Shown here: piece by piece, positions 48,885 through 58,937 of the stretch
How the letters are laid out: each line of letters starts with the position of its first letter
Numbering within the stretch: position 1 is the stretch's first letter
Assembly: GCA_038496445.1 (NCBI GenBank)
Contig: JALMLS010000143.1
Location: 62,001 to 126,000 of the forward strand
From: Trichosphaerium sp. ATCC 40318
Taxonomy: Eukaryota > Discosea > Flabellinia > Trichosidae
Reading direction: 5' to 3'
Length of the DNA: 64,000 nt
Made by a program: the position numbers and the translations under genes
Notes under the pieces: model-generated
The model's input: the letters and a program-made list of their open reading frames with translations, nothing else
The model's database searches: none
What the model was told of the DNA's origin: nothing

Positions 48885-49331
48885 GTGATGACTTACCGAC
48901 TTATTTTTTCATATCACTCGGTTCCATGGAACAGCTTTAATTCACTTATGTACTTGTCTCGCACCTACAAGCCACTACGCCAAACGTGTATTATTGGCGT
49001 ACAGTTCGCCAGTAATACTGACTTGACTGAAACGGACAATAACGTACTTGTTTGTGGCTTCGAAGTTTCCTAGCGGCTGACCCGGGAAACAAAGGGGATA
49101 GTACATATGGAAAAAACAATACTCTGCTGAAATTGAAGCAAAGATTAAACATGCCAACTAATTTTATTTGGTTTTTTTCTTAGTTGCCTTCAATACATAC
49201 ACTGTTTACTCTCATGTTGATACAAGCTACAAAGGAGGATGAGAAATACGAGAAAACAATTCTAACAAAAAAAGAAAAACGAACCTACAATGTTGGATAA
49301 CCTGGTTATCCAGGTTATTCTGGATTCCTCT

Positions 49332-50828
49332 TTACTTACAATGTACCCGTCGCTTCTTCTTTAATGACATACAACAGATACGTTCTGGTTTTTTAGCAAT
49401 ATCAGGTGTTACTTGCATCTCAGTATGGGAAATTTCAGAAGAGCTATCGCTTGCACTTGTTTCTTCAACAATTGCACTCCTTTTTTCTTTTTTTATTTCT
49501 GTCATCTGGAATGGTTTCCTTTCTTCTATTATAAAACGCTCTGACTCGAAATCATCACTGTCATATGCATCCAAGTCAATAAAAATATCTTCATACTTAT
49601 CATCATCATTGGACTCAAAAGTCGTTTCATTTGATTCTTTTTCTGCTTTAATAAACGCTTTCTTTCTTTCTTTAGATGTACGAGTACATCTCTTATTTTG
49701 TCTGCGTTCTCCAACATCCCGATGCAATACTACATCCATTGGATCTTCAAACTGATCCAAGTCGATGAAAATAACATCTTCATCGTTCTCCTCAGGCACA
49801 CTTTCTTTTTCTTCAGCTATTCTTCTTTGTAGTACAAATTTCTTCTTCTGCTCTCTATTTGCACATCTAGTGCCTGAATAACTCACATCCCATGATTGAA
49901 TGCTCTCATTCGTTGTAGTGTCTGTTGTATTCTCTGATAAATCCATAGCATGTTCTCCAGGAGTGCGTTTTTCTTCACTCGAAGAACATTCTTGCTCTGA
50001 AGCAATAGCTTTTTTCGTAATACGATTCATTCGCTATAAATTAGTTACAATCACAGAGTAAAACATACAACTCTAATAGTACTTCAAAGGCGTCTACAGG
50101 AGACATAGGGAAGAAATCAAGATGAGAACAAGCTAAATGAGCTGGTTCGTTTTCCGGTATTTCTCTATCCTAAATAATGTCATTACTGTTGCTTTTAAAC
50201 TGACAAAGAGGTACCTTTTCTTCGAAATCACGGACTACAGTTTCCGAAAAGAATAGCGCTCTATATTGTAACGTATCTCTTCTGCATAAGAAATTACCAA
50301 CAGTGCCTGAGCCCTGATTTAACAGTACAGCTGCCCACTTCTTGGTTGGCCCATAAGTCAACGAAGCCTTTTGGTAGAATACTATTAACTTTAGATAGTC
50401 ATTAAATTTCTTGTACCTGTTCTAGAAGACCTCCCCATAGCTTTCCACTACGGCTTATTTTTAGCCATTTAACACGTCTAACTGGAACCACAAAATCACC
50501 ATAAACACTTTCAGACTCATCACGAACAAGCCCAAGGTCACTGTCTGAAGCCCACAAGACATCACTCAGTACTTCACCAATGACAAATTCCTTTGCTTTT
50601 GAAGATCTAGCTATAACACGATCACCAATCTTCATTCGAAAGCAAAAAGCGCTAGGGTTGGAAAAAAATAAGAATCAATACGCACAAGCAATAGGGAACT
50701 TGGAGATTTCTAACGTACTCCATGCTGTTAACAAGGCGGCCATGGTGGCCACCATGCTTTATGACATAGGCATTGTCAGCAGGCCAAACCTCTGTTTTCA
50801 TGAAGGCAACTCTTTCTTTATCTTCCAT
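49332..50828 (-). CDS. uncharacterised protein with possible EVE/Mrr-N-like domain and acidic C-terminus
   Basis: Exons read MEDKERVAFMKTEVWPADNA.., then MKIGDRVIARSSKAKEFVIGEVLSDVLW...YGDFVVPVRRVKWLKISRSG, then ASLTYGPTKKWAAVLLNQGSGTVGNF..., and a long last exon (MNRITKKAIASEQECSSSEE...) with repeated acidic patches such as EDVIFIDLDQFEDPMDV and KYEDIFIDLDAYDSDDFE. The G-D-x-V ... I-G-x-V ... R-V-K-W-L pattern resembles the EVE-related N-terminal domain of bacterial McrB/Mrr-type proteins, which recognise modified bases. This is inference from a motif, not an alignment. The acidic F-I-D-L-D repeats may be SUMO-interacting-like motifs. It lies 440 bp beyond the transposon; the space between has no gene. 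Confidence 0.6.
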
Positions 50829-50973
50829 GGCGCTTAAAGAAGGTGAGTGTTTGATATATAATCTTAAATATATAGTACCTCAACCGTGGGTATTCTTTTA
50901 TGATTTTAAAAGCAACCCTGTGCTTTATTGAACCAACGAAGCTATTTTCTGGCTTAGATTTGTTATTTAGACG

Positions 50974-51228
50974 TTAGATGGCGTACCCAAGTCGTTTAAA
51001 CGAAGGAAATGCTACAGTAGTTGTTAATCCACCAGTCTTCGATGAAGATGAAGGAGAGACGCTAGTTCTACTCTTTATACTCGCAAATACCTAATGGGAT
51101 ACTTGTTACGACAAATACGTCAAAAATAGTGTGATTACGTTCCACAGTGGCGGTTCTGGTTCTGTGCGAGCCTTTTTAGGTCTGGGCTTGCTGTCATTAC
51201 ACTTTGAGCGCTTACGCTTTGTATCCAT
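50974..51228 (-). CDS. small nuclear-type protein (two exons)
   Basis: Exon 1 (51228 down) MDTKRKRSKCNDSKPRPKKA..PPLWN ends at GTAATC. Exon 2 after CATTAG continues in frame VFASIKSRTSVSPSSSSKTG...FPSFKRLGYAI to a stop at 50974, about 68 residues. The N-terminus is a likely nuclear localisation signal. On the other strand, 50978-51094 also reads open from an ATG (MAYPSRLNEGNATVVVNPPV...), so orientation is uncertain. Only one is likely real; I favour the spliced minus-strand model because its junction keeps phase exactly. Confidence 0.4.
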
Positions 51229-51314
51229 CCTCAAACATGAAAGTTTAAGTTGAAGCAATTCAATGAAAGTCAGTCAAGTTCGTTTCAGTTTTATGTGTAT
51301 CTTGGCTTGGTTGG

Positions 51315-52429
51315 TTACAGTTTGGACTTTTTAAACACCCATTTTGGAGACCGTTTCTCATTGAACGCTCTAAGTGCTTCTTTGCTATTGTACGACATAC
51401 CCATTTGTTGTACAAGAGTACTTGATTCTTGAGACTTCATAGATTTAAAGATCGACGCTTCCTGCAAAGACTCCATTACACATTGCTTAGAGACTTGGAC
51501 TGATTCTGGACAACACTTTAATATACTCTTTGCTAAGTCCACGGCAGTTATGAGAAGTGAAGAATCTAGGCATCATTCAGAATGCATGTGCAAACCTCTC
51601 CGAAAAAAAATTCGTAAACAAAATGTGGCGTACTTGGTACAACTTGGCTCACTATGCCTAATTGCTTTGCTTCTTCTACGGGGATTGGCTTTCCTGTGAG
51701 TATATACTCCATAGCTTTATGGTAACCCACAACACGTGGTAATCTAAAACGTAAGCAATTAAAAGATTTGCACATGAAGCTCATGTATTACCTTGCTAAT
51801 CCTCCAGCGAGTGCTGCAAGTCCTACCTTAGGCTCTGGAAGTGCAAATAAAGCTGTATCAGAAGCTACTATAATATCACAAGCTAATGCAATTTCGAAAC
51901 CTCCACCAAAGGCAATACCGTTCACCTTGAACAAATGTCACGTGACATCCAACAAAAAGAAACATTTAAAAAAAAAAGCAAGATTGCTGTTCAGTTGCAT
52001 CACTTACTGCTGCTATCACGGGTTTGAATAAATTAGGTCGTAGTGTTAAACCTCCAAAACCTCTATGGTATTTCTTTAGTTACCATGAAAAAAAAACTTC
52101 GCGTCGGTGTACGTTGAAGGCATCTGAGATATTGATTGTGACGTTTCTGATTTTGTACGTTCAAAAAAAGCTTTCAAATCAAACCCAGCACAAAACGCTC
52201 TACCGTTCCCAGTAACCTAGGGAGATTAGTTTCTGTTTTAGCGACAGTTTTAGCGTGCAATGGCAACACATAGCTCGTCTGTGTCTGAAAACCAGTTAAA
52301 TACTCTATCTAGTTCGCAACAAGCTTCTGGATGAAGCGCATTTAGACGTTTGGGTCTGTTTAGCCGTATTATTAAAATATTTGTATCAATGATCTCAAGA
52401 GTGCAATATTTGAGCCCTTGTAGCGTCAT
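51315..52429 (-). CDS. enoyl-CoA hydratase/isomerase family protein
   Basis: Start at 52429 ([20 protein letters not shown]). Crotonase-fold landmarks: [28 protein letters not shown] (the A-G-x-D-L oxyanion loop), [42 protein letters not shown] and the C-terminal helices ([20 protein letters not shown]...). Glu in GGGFE and Glu in PEPKVG sit where the two hydratase glutamates normally lie, so catalysis is plausible. Substrate is probably short-chain enoyl-CoA (beta-oxidation or amino-acid breakdown). No obvious peroxisomal (SKL-like) ending beyond ..KKSKL, which does end in S-K-L and could be a PTS1 signal. Divergent from threonine synthase with 341 bp between starts. Confidence 0.88.
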
Positions 52430-52770
52430 TTGATATATTAGTACGTTTTTGAAAAGTTTTTCAGTTGGGATAACTTTAATCCAAAAGTTTTTAAATACTA
52501 GTAACAAGAAACGTTGTACCAGGTACTAGATAGTTCGTCTAAAGAATTCTTTTTAAAAATCATGACTTTTCCAACCTATTAAACTGTTATTCTTTGAAAT
52601 AGACAACTCTGTCTATCGATCTACTATGGTACATTGAGGAATGGTAGGGCTGAACATACGCTTGAGATTGTCAAAGTTTTTTGCAAGAAAGGGCCTGTGT
52701 CTGGTTGTGACTTGCTTGCTTAAGTTGTTCCGACCGTTTTTGTAAGTCACCTGATACAAAGAAGTCATTG

Positions 52771-54607
52771 ATGGCAACAACATCTACTTTTACGCACTTA
52801 GAAAGCACTGGAAACCAAGAAAAGGTCCCACATGATAAATTGATAAAACTATGTCCAAAAACAGGTCTACCTCTTGTAGCACGCTACGACTTGGCGAAAG
52901 CAAAAACAATATTAACAAAAGAGTTTTTGGCAAACTGCAAGGACTATTCCATATGGCGTTATGAGGCTGTACTTCCTGTACGTGGCATGAAAATACTGCA
53001 TATGTGACACTGCAGAACGCCAAAAACTTTTGACACGTGACATGACATTTGACTACCACTTTACTACTGATCACGTGATAAATTGTTTGAAGGTGTTAAA
53101 CCAGTTTCGTTTTTAGGTACTTCAAAAGAAGCATATTGTCACCCTTGTACGATAATTAATACGTTACTTTATCGGTTAATTCAGCACAAAGGGAGAAGGA
53201 TGGACGCGTTTACACGCTTGTAAGCGCCTTGGAGACTCAATTGGATGCCCAAACACTTACATAAAAGATGAGGGTACAAACCCAACAGGATCTTTTAAAG
53301 CTAGAGGTCTTTGTCTTGCTGTGCGCCTCCGTTATTTCCTCTATTGTTAACACGGTATAAGGTATCAAAGGCGCACGAACTTGGCGCAAAGTCATTCGTT
53401 ATACCAAGCGCTGGAAACGCTGCAGGAGCGCTAAGGTATGCTATTGTTTTAGTTATTATGTTAACAGCAAGAAGCGCTTATGGTGCAGTTTGCGGTATAC
53501 CTGTGAATGTATTCATGCCAAAAGATGTTCCAGAACCTTTTATTGTTGAGTGTGCTACTCTAGGTAAGCCAAACAAAGAAGCTCTTTGAATGATAAACAA
53601 TATTAGGAGCAAAAGTCACTTTAATCGAAGGATTGATAACAGACTGTGGAAAAGCTGCAAAAGCTGGGATCGCTGAACATGGATGGTACATAAAATTACG
53701 TATCGTATCCTGCGTAATTGGTTAATTAAAGGTTTGATGTGAGCACTCTGAAAGAGCCATATCGTATCGAAGGTGAAAAGCATTTTTTGGTTTTGGAATA
53801 ACTTCTCATTGTGCTAAAGGGAAGAAAACAATGGGATACGAAATCGCCGAACAATTCAACTGGGAACTTCCCGATGTAATCATTTATCCAACTGGTGGTG
53901 GTACCGGTCTTATTGGCATGTGGAAGGCATTTAAAGAACTCAAGGAAATGGGTGTAGGCTCTTTCAAAAGCACGTGGTCATGACGGTTTTCTTATTTTTT
54001 TCTAGATGCTTGCCAGCGATAAAATGCCTCGTATGGTCTCTGTTCAAGCTGATGGATGTGCGCCTATAGTAAGAGAATATTTATAGCCTTATAGTAGTTT
54101 ATTAATCGCAGATAGATTAAAGCCTTTAACGAGGGAAAGAAAAACGCCGAAATGTGGCAAAATGCTCATACCAGTACGTTGTATTTCAAGCAATTCTTGT
54201 TGACATGTCTTTTTAGTGGCAAGTGGTTTGCGTGTTCCTGCAGCTATAGGAGATTTTATGATATTGAATGCTCTTAGAGAAAGTAAAGGAACTGCAGTAG
54301 CTGTCAGTGATGCTGAAATGTTGAAGTATACAAACGAAATTGGTATGACTTTTCTTCACCCAGTCGACTTATCTATTCAAAGGTAAATATACTGGTATCT
54401 TTGCATGTCCAGAAGGTGGTGCCGTTCTTGCTGCTCAAGTTCAATTGATTAAAAAGGGATGGATAAAGCCTGAAGAGAAAGTAGTTCTGTTCAATACCGG
54501 TTCGTATTCAAAAAAACACGTTCTTTGCTCTTGTTGTTGATTTGTTCTTAGGTACCGGAATAAAGTACTTTGATTGTTTGAAGCCACTAGTACAAGGATT
54601 GGAATAG
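52771..54607 (+). CDS. threonine synthase (PLP-dependent)
   Basis: MATTSTFTHLESTGNQEKVP... then CPKTGLPLVARYDLAKAK, IWRYEAVLPV, IKDEGTNPTGSFKARG (the PLP-binding Lys), VIPSAGNAAGAL, NVFMPKDVPEP, KKTMGYEIAEQFNWELPDVI, YPTGGGTGLIGMWKAFKE (the phosphate-binding glycine loop), ACPEGGAVLAAQVQL and LFNTGTGIKYFDCLK. This is the plant/bacterial ThrC-like fold type II arrangement, about 430 residues, converting O-phosphohomoserine to threonine. An exon-level frame is kept through about 12 short introns. The organism can thus probably make its own threonine. The N-terminus is not obviously a targeting peptide. Confidence 0.9.
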
Positions 54608-55181
54608 ATTGTATTGAAACCTTCCAGAACAAACCTACCACCCCACTAAGAGAAACGCTTAATAAAAAACACTTCCAAACATGTAGCAATAACCAGAGTT
54701 GTGTCACTACAAGAAAAACTTTGGTACCAGCTCAAAGTTTTCAGACGACTCAGGTCACTTGTAGCTCGCTTGAGCTTTGCTGTGTTATTAAGGCGCTATT
54801 GTACGCTGCCAATGGTATACACAGTTGTAGCTAGTTGTTAGGTGAATATTACCTATATTCTTATTATTCATATTATTCAATAGAAGAACATTTGAGTGCA
54901 TTAACAAAAAAGCCCTACAAGTGATGTTTAGCATAGGTACAGTGTGTTGTGTAGTGATGACGTGTACAATTTGTGAATTTTTTTAACTTGCAAACGCTAC
55001 AAAACACGTGTTGTGAAACTTTTTGACAAATAAATTCCATCTGAAAGCAGTTATACGTTGCCAATGGTAGGTATTGACATAAAATGGGCACTGTTAAGTG
55101 GCCCTTTAAGTCTTGATCACTTTTGGATACACAGTTTTAGCAACAATAACGTGACACCCATCAAAAGGAATATCAATTCGA
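54608..55181. other. intergenic, nothing recognised
   Basis: AT-rich spacer between threonine synthase and the esterase gene. It contains TATTCTTATTATTCATATTATTC repeats near 54855 and no supported gene. Confidence 0.5.
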
Positions 55182-56637
55182 ATGGCTTGGCTAGAAAGAC
55201 GTCAAAAAAACATAGTATTCTCTAAAGGTAAACTAACCGTTACTCAATAGACCCACTGCAGTTTTTAACCCATTTTAGGTCCTGATGGCTCACAAGATGG
55301 CCGTTTAATAAAGTATACTTTCCAAATGCCTGTACGTAACGACCAACGCGGTAGTAATGTATTACTGCGAGCACAAACAATTCCTTTCGTTTTTGGATGA
55401 AAAATGAAACCAAACCGCCTACTACGCACAAAAAACAAATACTGCACCTCTTACACTCTTCTCGATATAGACTGGATTAGTAGGATCAGAACCAAGACAA
55501 TTTTACGTCTACAGCCCTTGGAAGTGCTATCCGCGCGATGCGCCACAAGCAAAGTACAATAAAATACCAAACGTAAGCCCTATTACCAAAATAAGTTGTT
55601 TTCTAAAATAGGACTGATTATCATTTGTTTTAGTTTCCTTGCGTTTTTCTATTTCATGGCACCAACCAAGATGCCATAAATTCTTCTTTGTATTCTCAGA
55701 AAGGTCGCAAACAAAGCTGGCAAGAGTTAGCAGATGAGAAACAGATAATCCTTGTATTTGGAGGCACGCACTTCGTACTTGATATTTTTTGGGATCCTTG
55801 TTTCTTTCAGAAACGACTTGTGGAGCTGACTAGTTTTTGAATTTATAGAATCCAAGTCATGGCCTGTACCTTACTGGCAGGAGAAAACTGAAGCTGTATG
55901 GCAACCTTACGATATTTCTTATGTTAAGGTTATATTTGAACATGTCAAAACTCAGTACTTTATCGATGAAGGTACGTACTTGAAAACAAAAAAAAAACTG
56001 AAAACCTCTTTTCCCTTACGATTTTTTAGCACGTGTTTATGGCGTTGGTCACTCGAACGGAGGTCTTTTCATATCAGAGCTTGTAACATCATGCCCACAC
56101 ATGTTCGGAGCTGTAGCAAATCATATGGTACCACGTGTTACGTAACTCTTCATTGCTGACTTTTTTTTTTCCAAGGGCGGATTAGAAGTTCTGAAAGACG
56201 AAGCGCTTGAAGTTCAGACTCAACAGATTGCCTCTGTCCCAAGAAAAACACCCATGCTTATATTTACCTCTAATATTGAGGATAACAGACGTTATTGTTA
56301 TAACGCTAAAAAGACCTTTGAAGAGAATGGATATGCTGTAGATTTTAAAGAAATCGGTCATGTTGTACATGGGTATGTAGACGAAAGGACAAAGATACTG
56401 TGGGAGTATCTATCAACACAGAAAAACGAAACCAAAGAGGTAGCAGATGAACCAGTGGCAGAAAACAACGAAGAGGTACAAGCACCAACAGGCGATGGAG
56501 AAGCTGCAGATGATACTGCAACAACCGAAGCTGAAGTTAAAGAACAGGCTGATGCTCCAGCACAAGATGCAAGCAATGATGAAGGCGATGACGTACCTAC
56601 TGAAGATACAGAATCAGATTTAGTTGTAGAGCAATAA
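55182..56637 (+). CDS. serine esterase of PHB-depolymerase/LpqC type with acidic tail
   Basis: MAWLERRQKNIVFSKGPDGS..., RQFYVYSPWKCYPRD, FPCVFLFHGTNQDAINSS (oxyanion HG), LADEKQIILVFGESKSWPVP, ARVYGVGHSNGGLFISELVT (nucleophile G-H-S-N-G-G), TPMLIFTSNIEDNRRYCYNA (Asp region) and DFKEIGHVVHGYVDERTK (His region). The triad Ser-Asp-His is plausible. These enzymes hydrolyse carboxylesters (PHB, feruloyl or acyl esters). A tail of about 60 residues (ADEPVAENNEEVQAPTGDGE...) is strongly acidic and likely disordered, an unusual extension. Intron 55764-55848 starts GCACGC (GC-AG); only that junction gives VFG|E. No signal peptide is visible. Confidence 0.85.
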
Positions 56638-57094
56638 TAACCTATATTGTCCCCTTGACGTTCTTGAAACTCGTCTCTGGCAAAAAACTTTGCTAACCCA
56701 AAGAAATTAAAAAAATAGTAGGAATATAGGTTTATTGCTGGTTTGTCACGTGATAGTAATCAGTAAATGACGTGAAACGCGCTAACCCCTCTTCATAGAA
56801 CGCAACCACAGCTTGGATAATCCACAATGCTATTTGTCCATTTCAATCTTTTACAGTTTATCGCACTGTATAACGGTTTCAAGTATTGTTTTTTTGCTGA
56901 GCTCATTACCGATAGTATTCACGTGAACAAATAAACTGCAATTGTCTAAAACATACCATAAATCATTTACTGATACAGAGTAACAATATAAACCTCCAGT
57001 GCAGTGTGAGTTCACTAGTGAACTAATGAATTTTAAGCCAGTGTGTACACATATCAAAACTATAATTACAACAAAGCATCAAAGCATCAAAGCC
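56638..57094. other. intergenic, nothing recognised
   Basis: Spacer with two CACGTG sites (about 56747 and 56920). No supported gene. Confidence 0.5.
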
Positions 57095-58389
57095 ATGTTT
57101 TCAAGGCACTGGGCATATTTTTAATACTCTTACACTATTTAGATCTTTCTCACGCGCTGCCACTGTAAACGCTTTGCGATATCTATCCAGAGGCGCCCGA
57201 TACGCATCAACCGAGAGTAAAGCAGTAGCTGATGCTGTTAAACCGATTCCTGAACTAAGCCCGTTGGTTAAATACGGTTTTAGCATTTTCGCTCCATTTG
57301 CGTTTATAGGTGCGATTTACGGCGTTTTTACACATGTATTGACATTTTGCGATTTTAGGGGCTATAGCTGGTGTCAGTTCTATCGCAATCGTCCCAGCAG
57401 GCCATGTAGGTGTTTACGACCTATTTGGAAAGGTTGATGAAAATCCTTTAATGCCTGGGTTTCATTTAAAGAATCCTTTTGCTGCAGTACGTACAATAAC
57501 ACCGCTCGAACCATGCAACTGTTCAAACAAATGCATTGGGTGTCAACTCAAACTCACTTTTTATTTTTAGGTTCACAAGTTTTCAGTAAAAACTCAAAAA
57601 CTTTCAACTTCTTCCGACGTACCATCAAAAGAAGGACTCGTAGTACACTTAGAAGTTAGTACACTATTCAAGCTTGATCCTACGTACGTAATAAGAAGTG
57701 GAATTCTAAAAGTACATGACTAATGATCAACTTAGAAAGGTTGTACAACTTTACCAAAAAGTTGGAACGAAGTATGTTGATACAATCCTTAAACCTCAGT
57801 TTTTCTCAGCTGTGAGACAAGTCACGTCAGCTTTTGAAGCTAAAGCTTTATACACAGCAGAAACAAGGTATTGTTACCCTCTTTTGGGATGTAAACTCAG
57901 TCTCTTCTGACACGTGCATTTAGGTTAACAATGGGAAAACAATTGACTGAACTTGTCAAGGATATTGTTAAAGATAGAGGCATTATAGTTGAAGATACAC
58001 CTTTGAGAGAGATTATACTACCTGCTGGAGTAGTACGTTATAGATTTAAACACTTCTATTTGCAAAAAAAGCGACCAAGTCGGATGGAGGAGAACTAACA
58101 AAGAGCTCCTTTTATTATCACAACTAATTTAATGTGTATTGAGCTTTATGCCAACTACCATTTATAAGGTCAGTTTTTCCTAACTTGTGTTTTTTTCTTA
58201 GAAAGAAAAGCAATTGAAGCTCAGGGTATTGCCGAGTTTCAAAAGATCGTTGCTGAAGGTGTTTCAGAACAACTATTAAAATGGAAAGGTATTGAAGCAA
58301 CAGAGCACTTAGCAATGTCTCCAAACACAAAAATTGTTGTAGTTGGCGGTACTGATGGTCTACCACTTATTTTTAACTCAAACTCATAA
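57095..58389 (+). CDS. prohibitin/SPFH-domain mitochondrial protein
   Basis: The start is ATG at 57095 with a tiny first exon (MFSR) joined across a GC-AG intron (57106-57142) to SFSRAATVNALRYLSRGARY, an Arg/Ser-rich presequence. A membrane-spanning stretch and SPFH domain follow: IAIVPAGHVGVYDLFGKVDE, LMPGFHLKNPFAAVHKFSVK, KEGLVVHLEVSTLFKLDP, LTELVKDIVKDRGIIVEDTP. The end is RKAIEAQGIAEFQKIVAEGV..LLKWKGIEATEHLAMSPNTK..GLPLIF. It resembles bacterial prohibitin-family proteins more than metazoan PHB1/2 in its C-terminus. The coiled segment usually found between LREIILPAGV and ERKAIEAQG (about 35-40 residues) is not encoded; only an intron of about 165 bp lies there. Confidence 0.85.
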
Positions 58390-58937
58390 TAAAATAAAAC
58401 ATGAACTCACTCGATTGCACACCTTTTTTTTTCTTTGCATTAGCTGCCAACGTTTTGCTTATCTGTAGATCAATGTAGTGAATTCACAAACTACTTTTAA
58501 GAGCCAGATTAGTATCACGGATTTACAAGGATAGCTTTTAGCTCAAAGTGAAACTTATGTTTGTAAATATAAAACAGTTTATTCATATAACAAGATAAGA
58601 TAAAATATCTTTAAAGGTTTGATGAGGGTAGTCAATTTCGTACACGTGTTTTCTCCGTTAGAGACGTTTGGGTAAGACTTGGTATGACTCACATAAATCA
58701 ACTACAAACGCCTACAACGTGTATTATACAGAACATGGCGAGCAGCAATCACATCCCACCCAAAAATTTCCTTTTCAATTTGTTTTAAAATACTGTAAAA
58801 CTTTCTTTTATTTTCCAAGTGTTTCTTGTATAATAGATAACAAATGCTTAGCGCTGCGCTAGAGCCACAAGACATTTTGTCTGCCTCCCAACATCGTCTA
58901 AAGTTCTTGGCTAGTTGAGAAGAGAGTAGTATTAGTG
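58390..58937. other. convergent 3' spacer, nothing recognised
   Basis: Region between the convergent prohibitin and GTPase genes. Both ends carry AATAAA-like signals (e.g. AATAAAATAAA at 58388). No gene supported. Confidence 0.5.

Noticed and set aside
53311-53589. Continuous frame through two threonine synthase introns
   Set aside because: The inserted stretches interrupt conserved PLP-enzyme blocks and are bounded by good splice sites.
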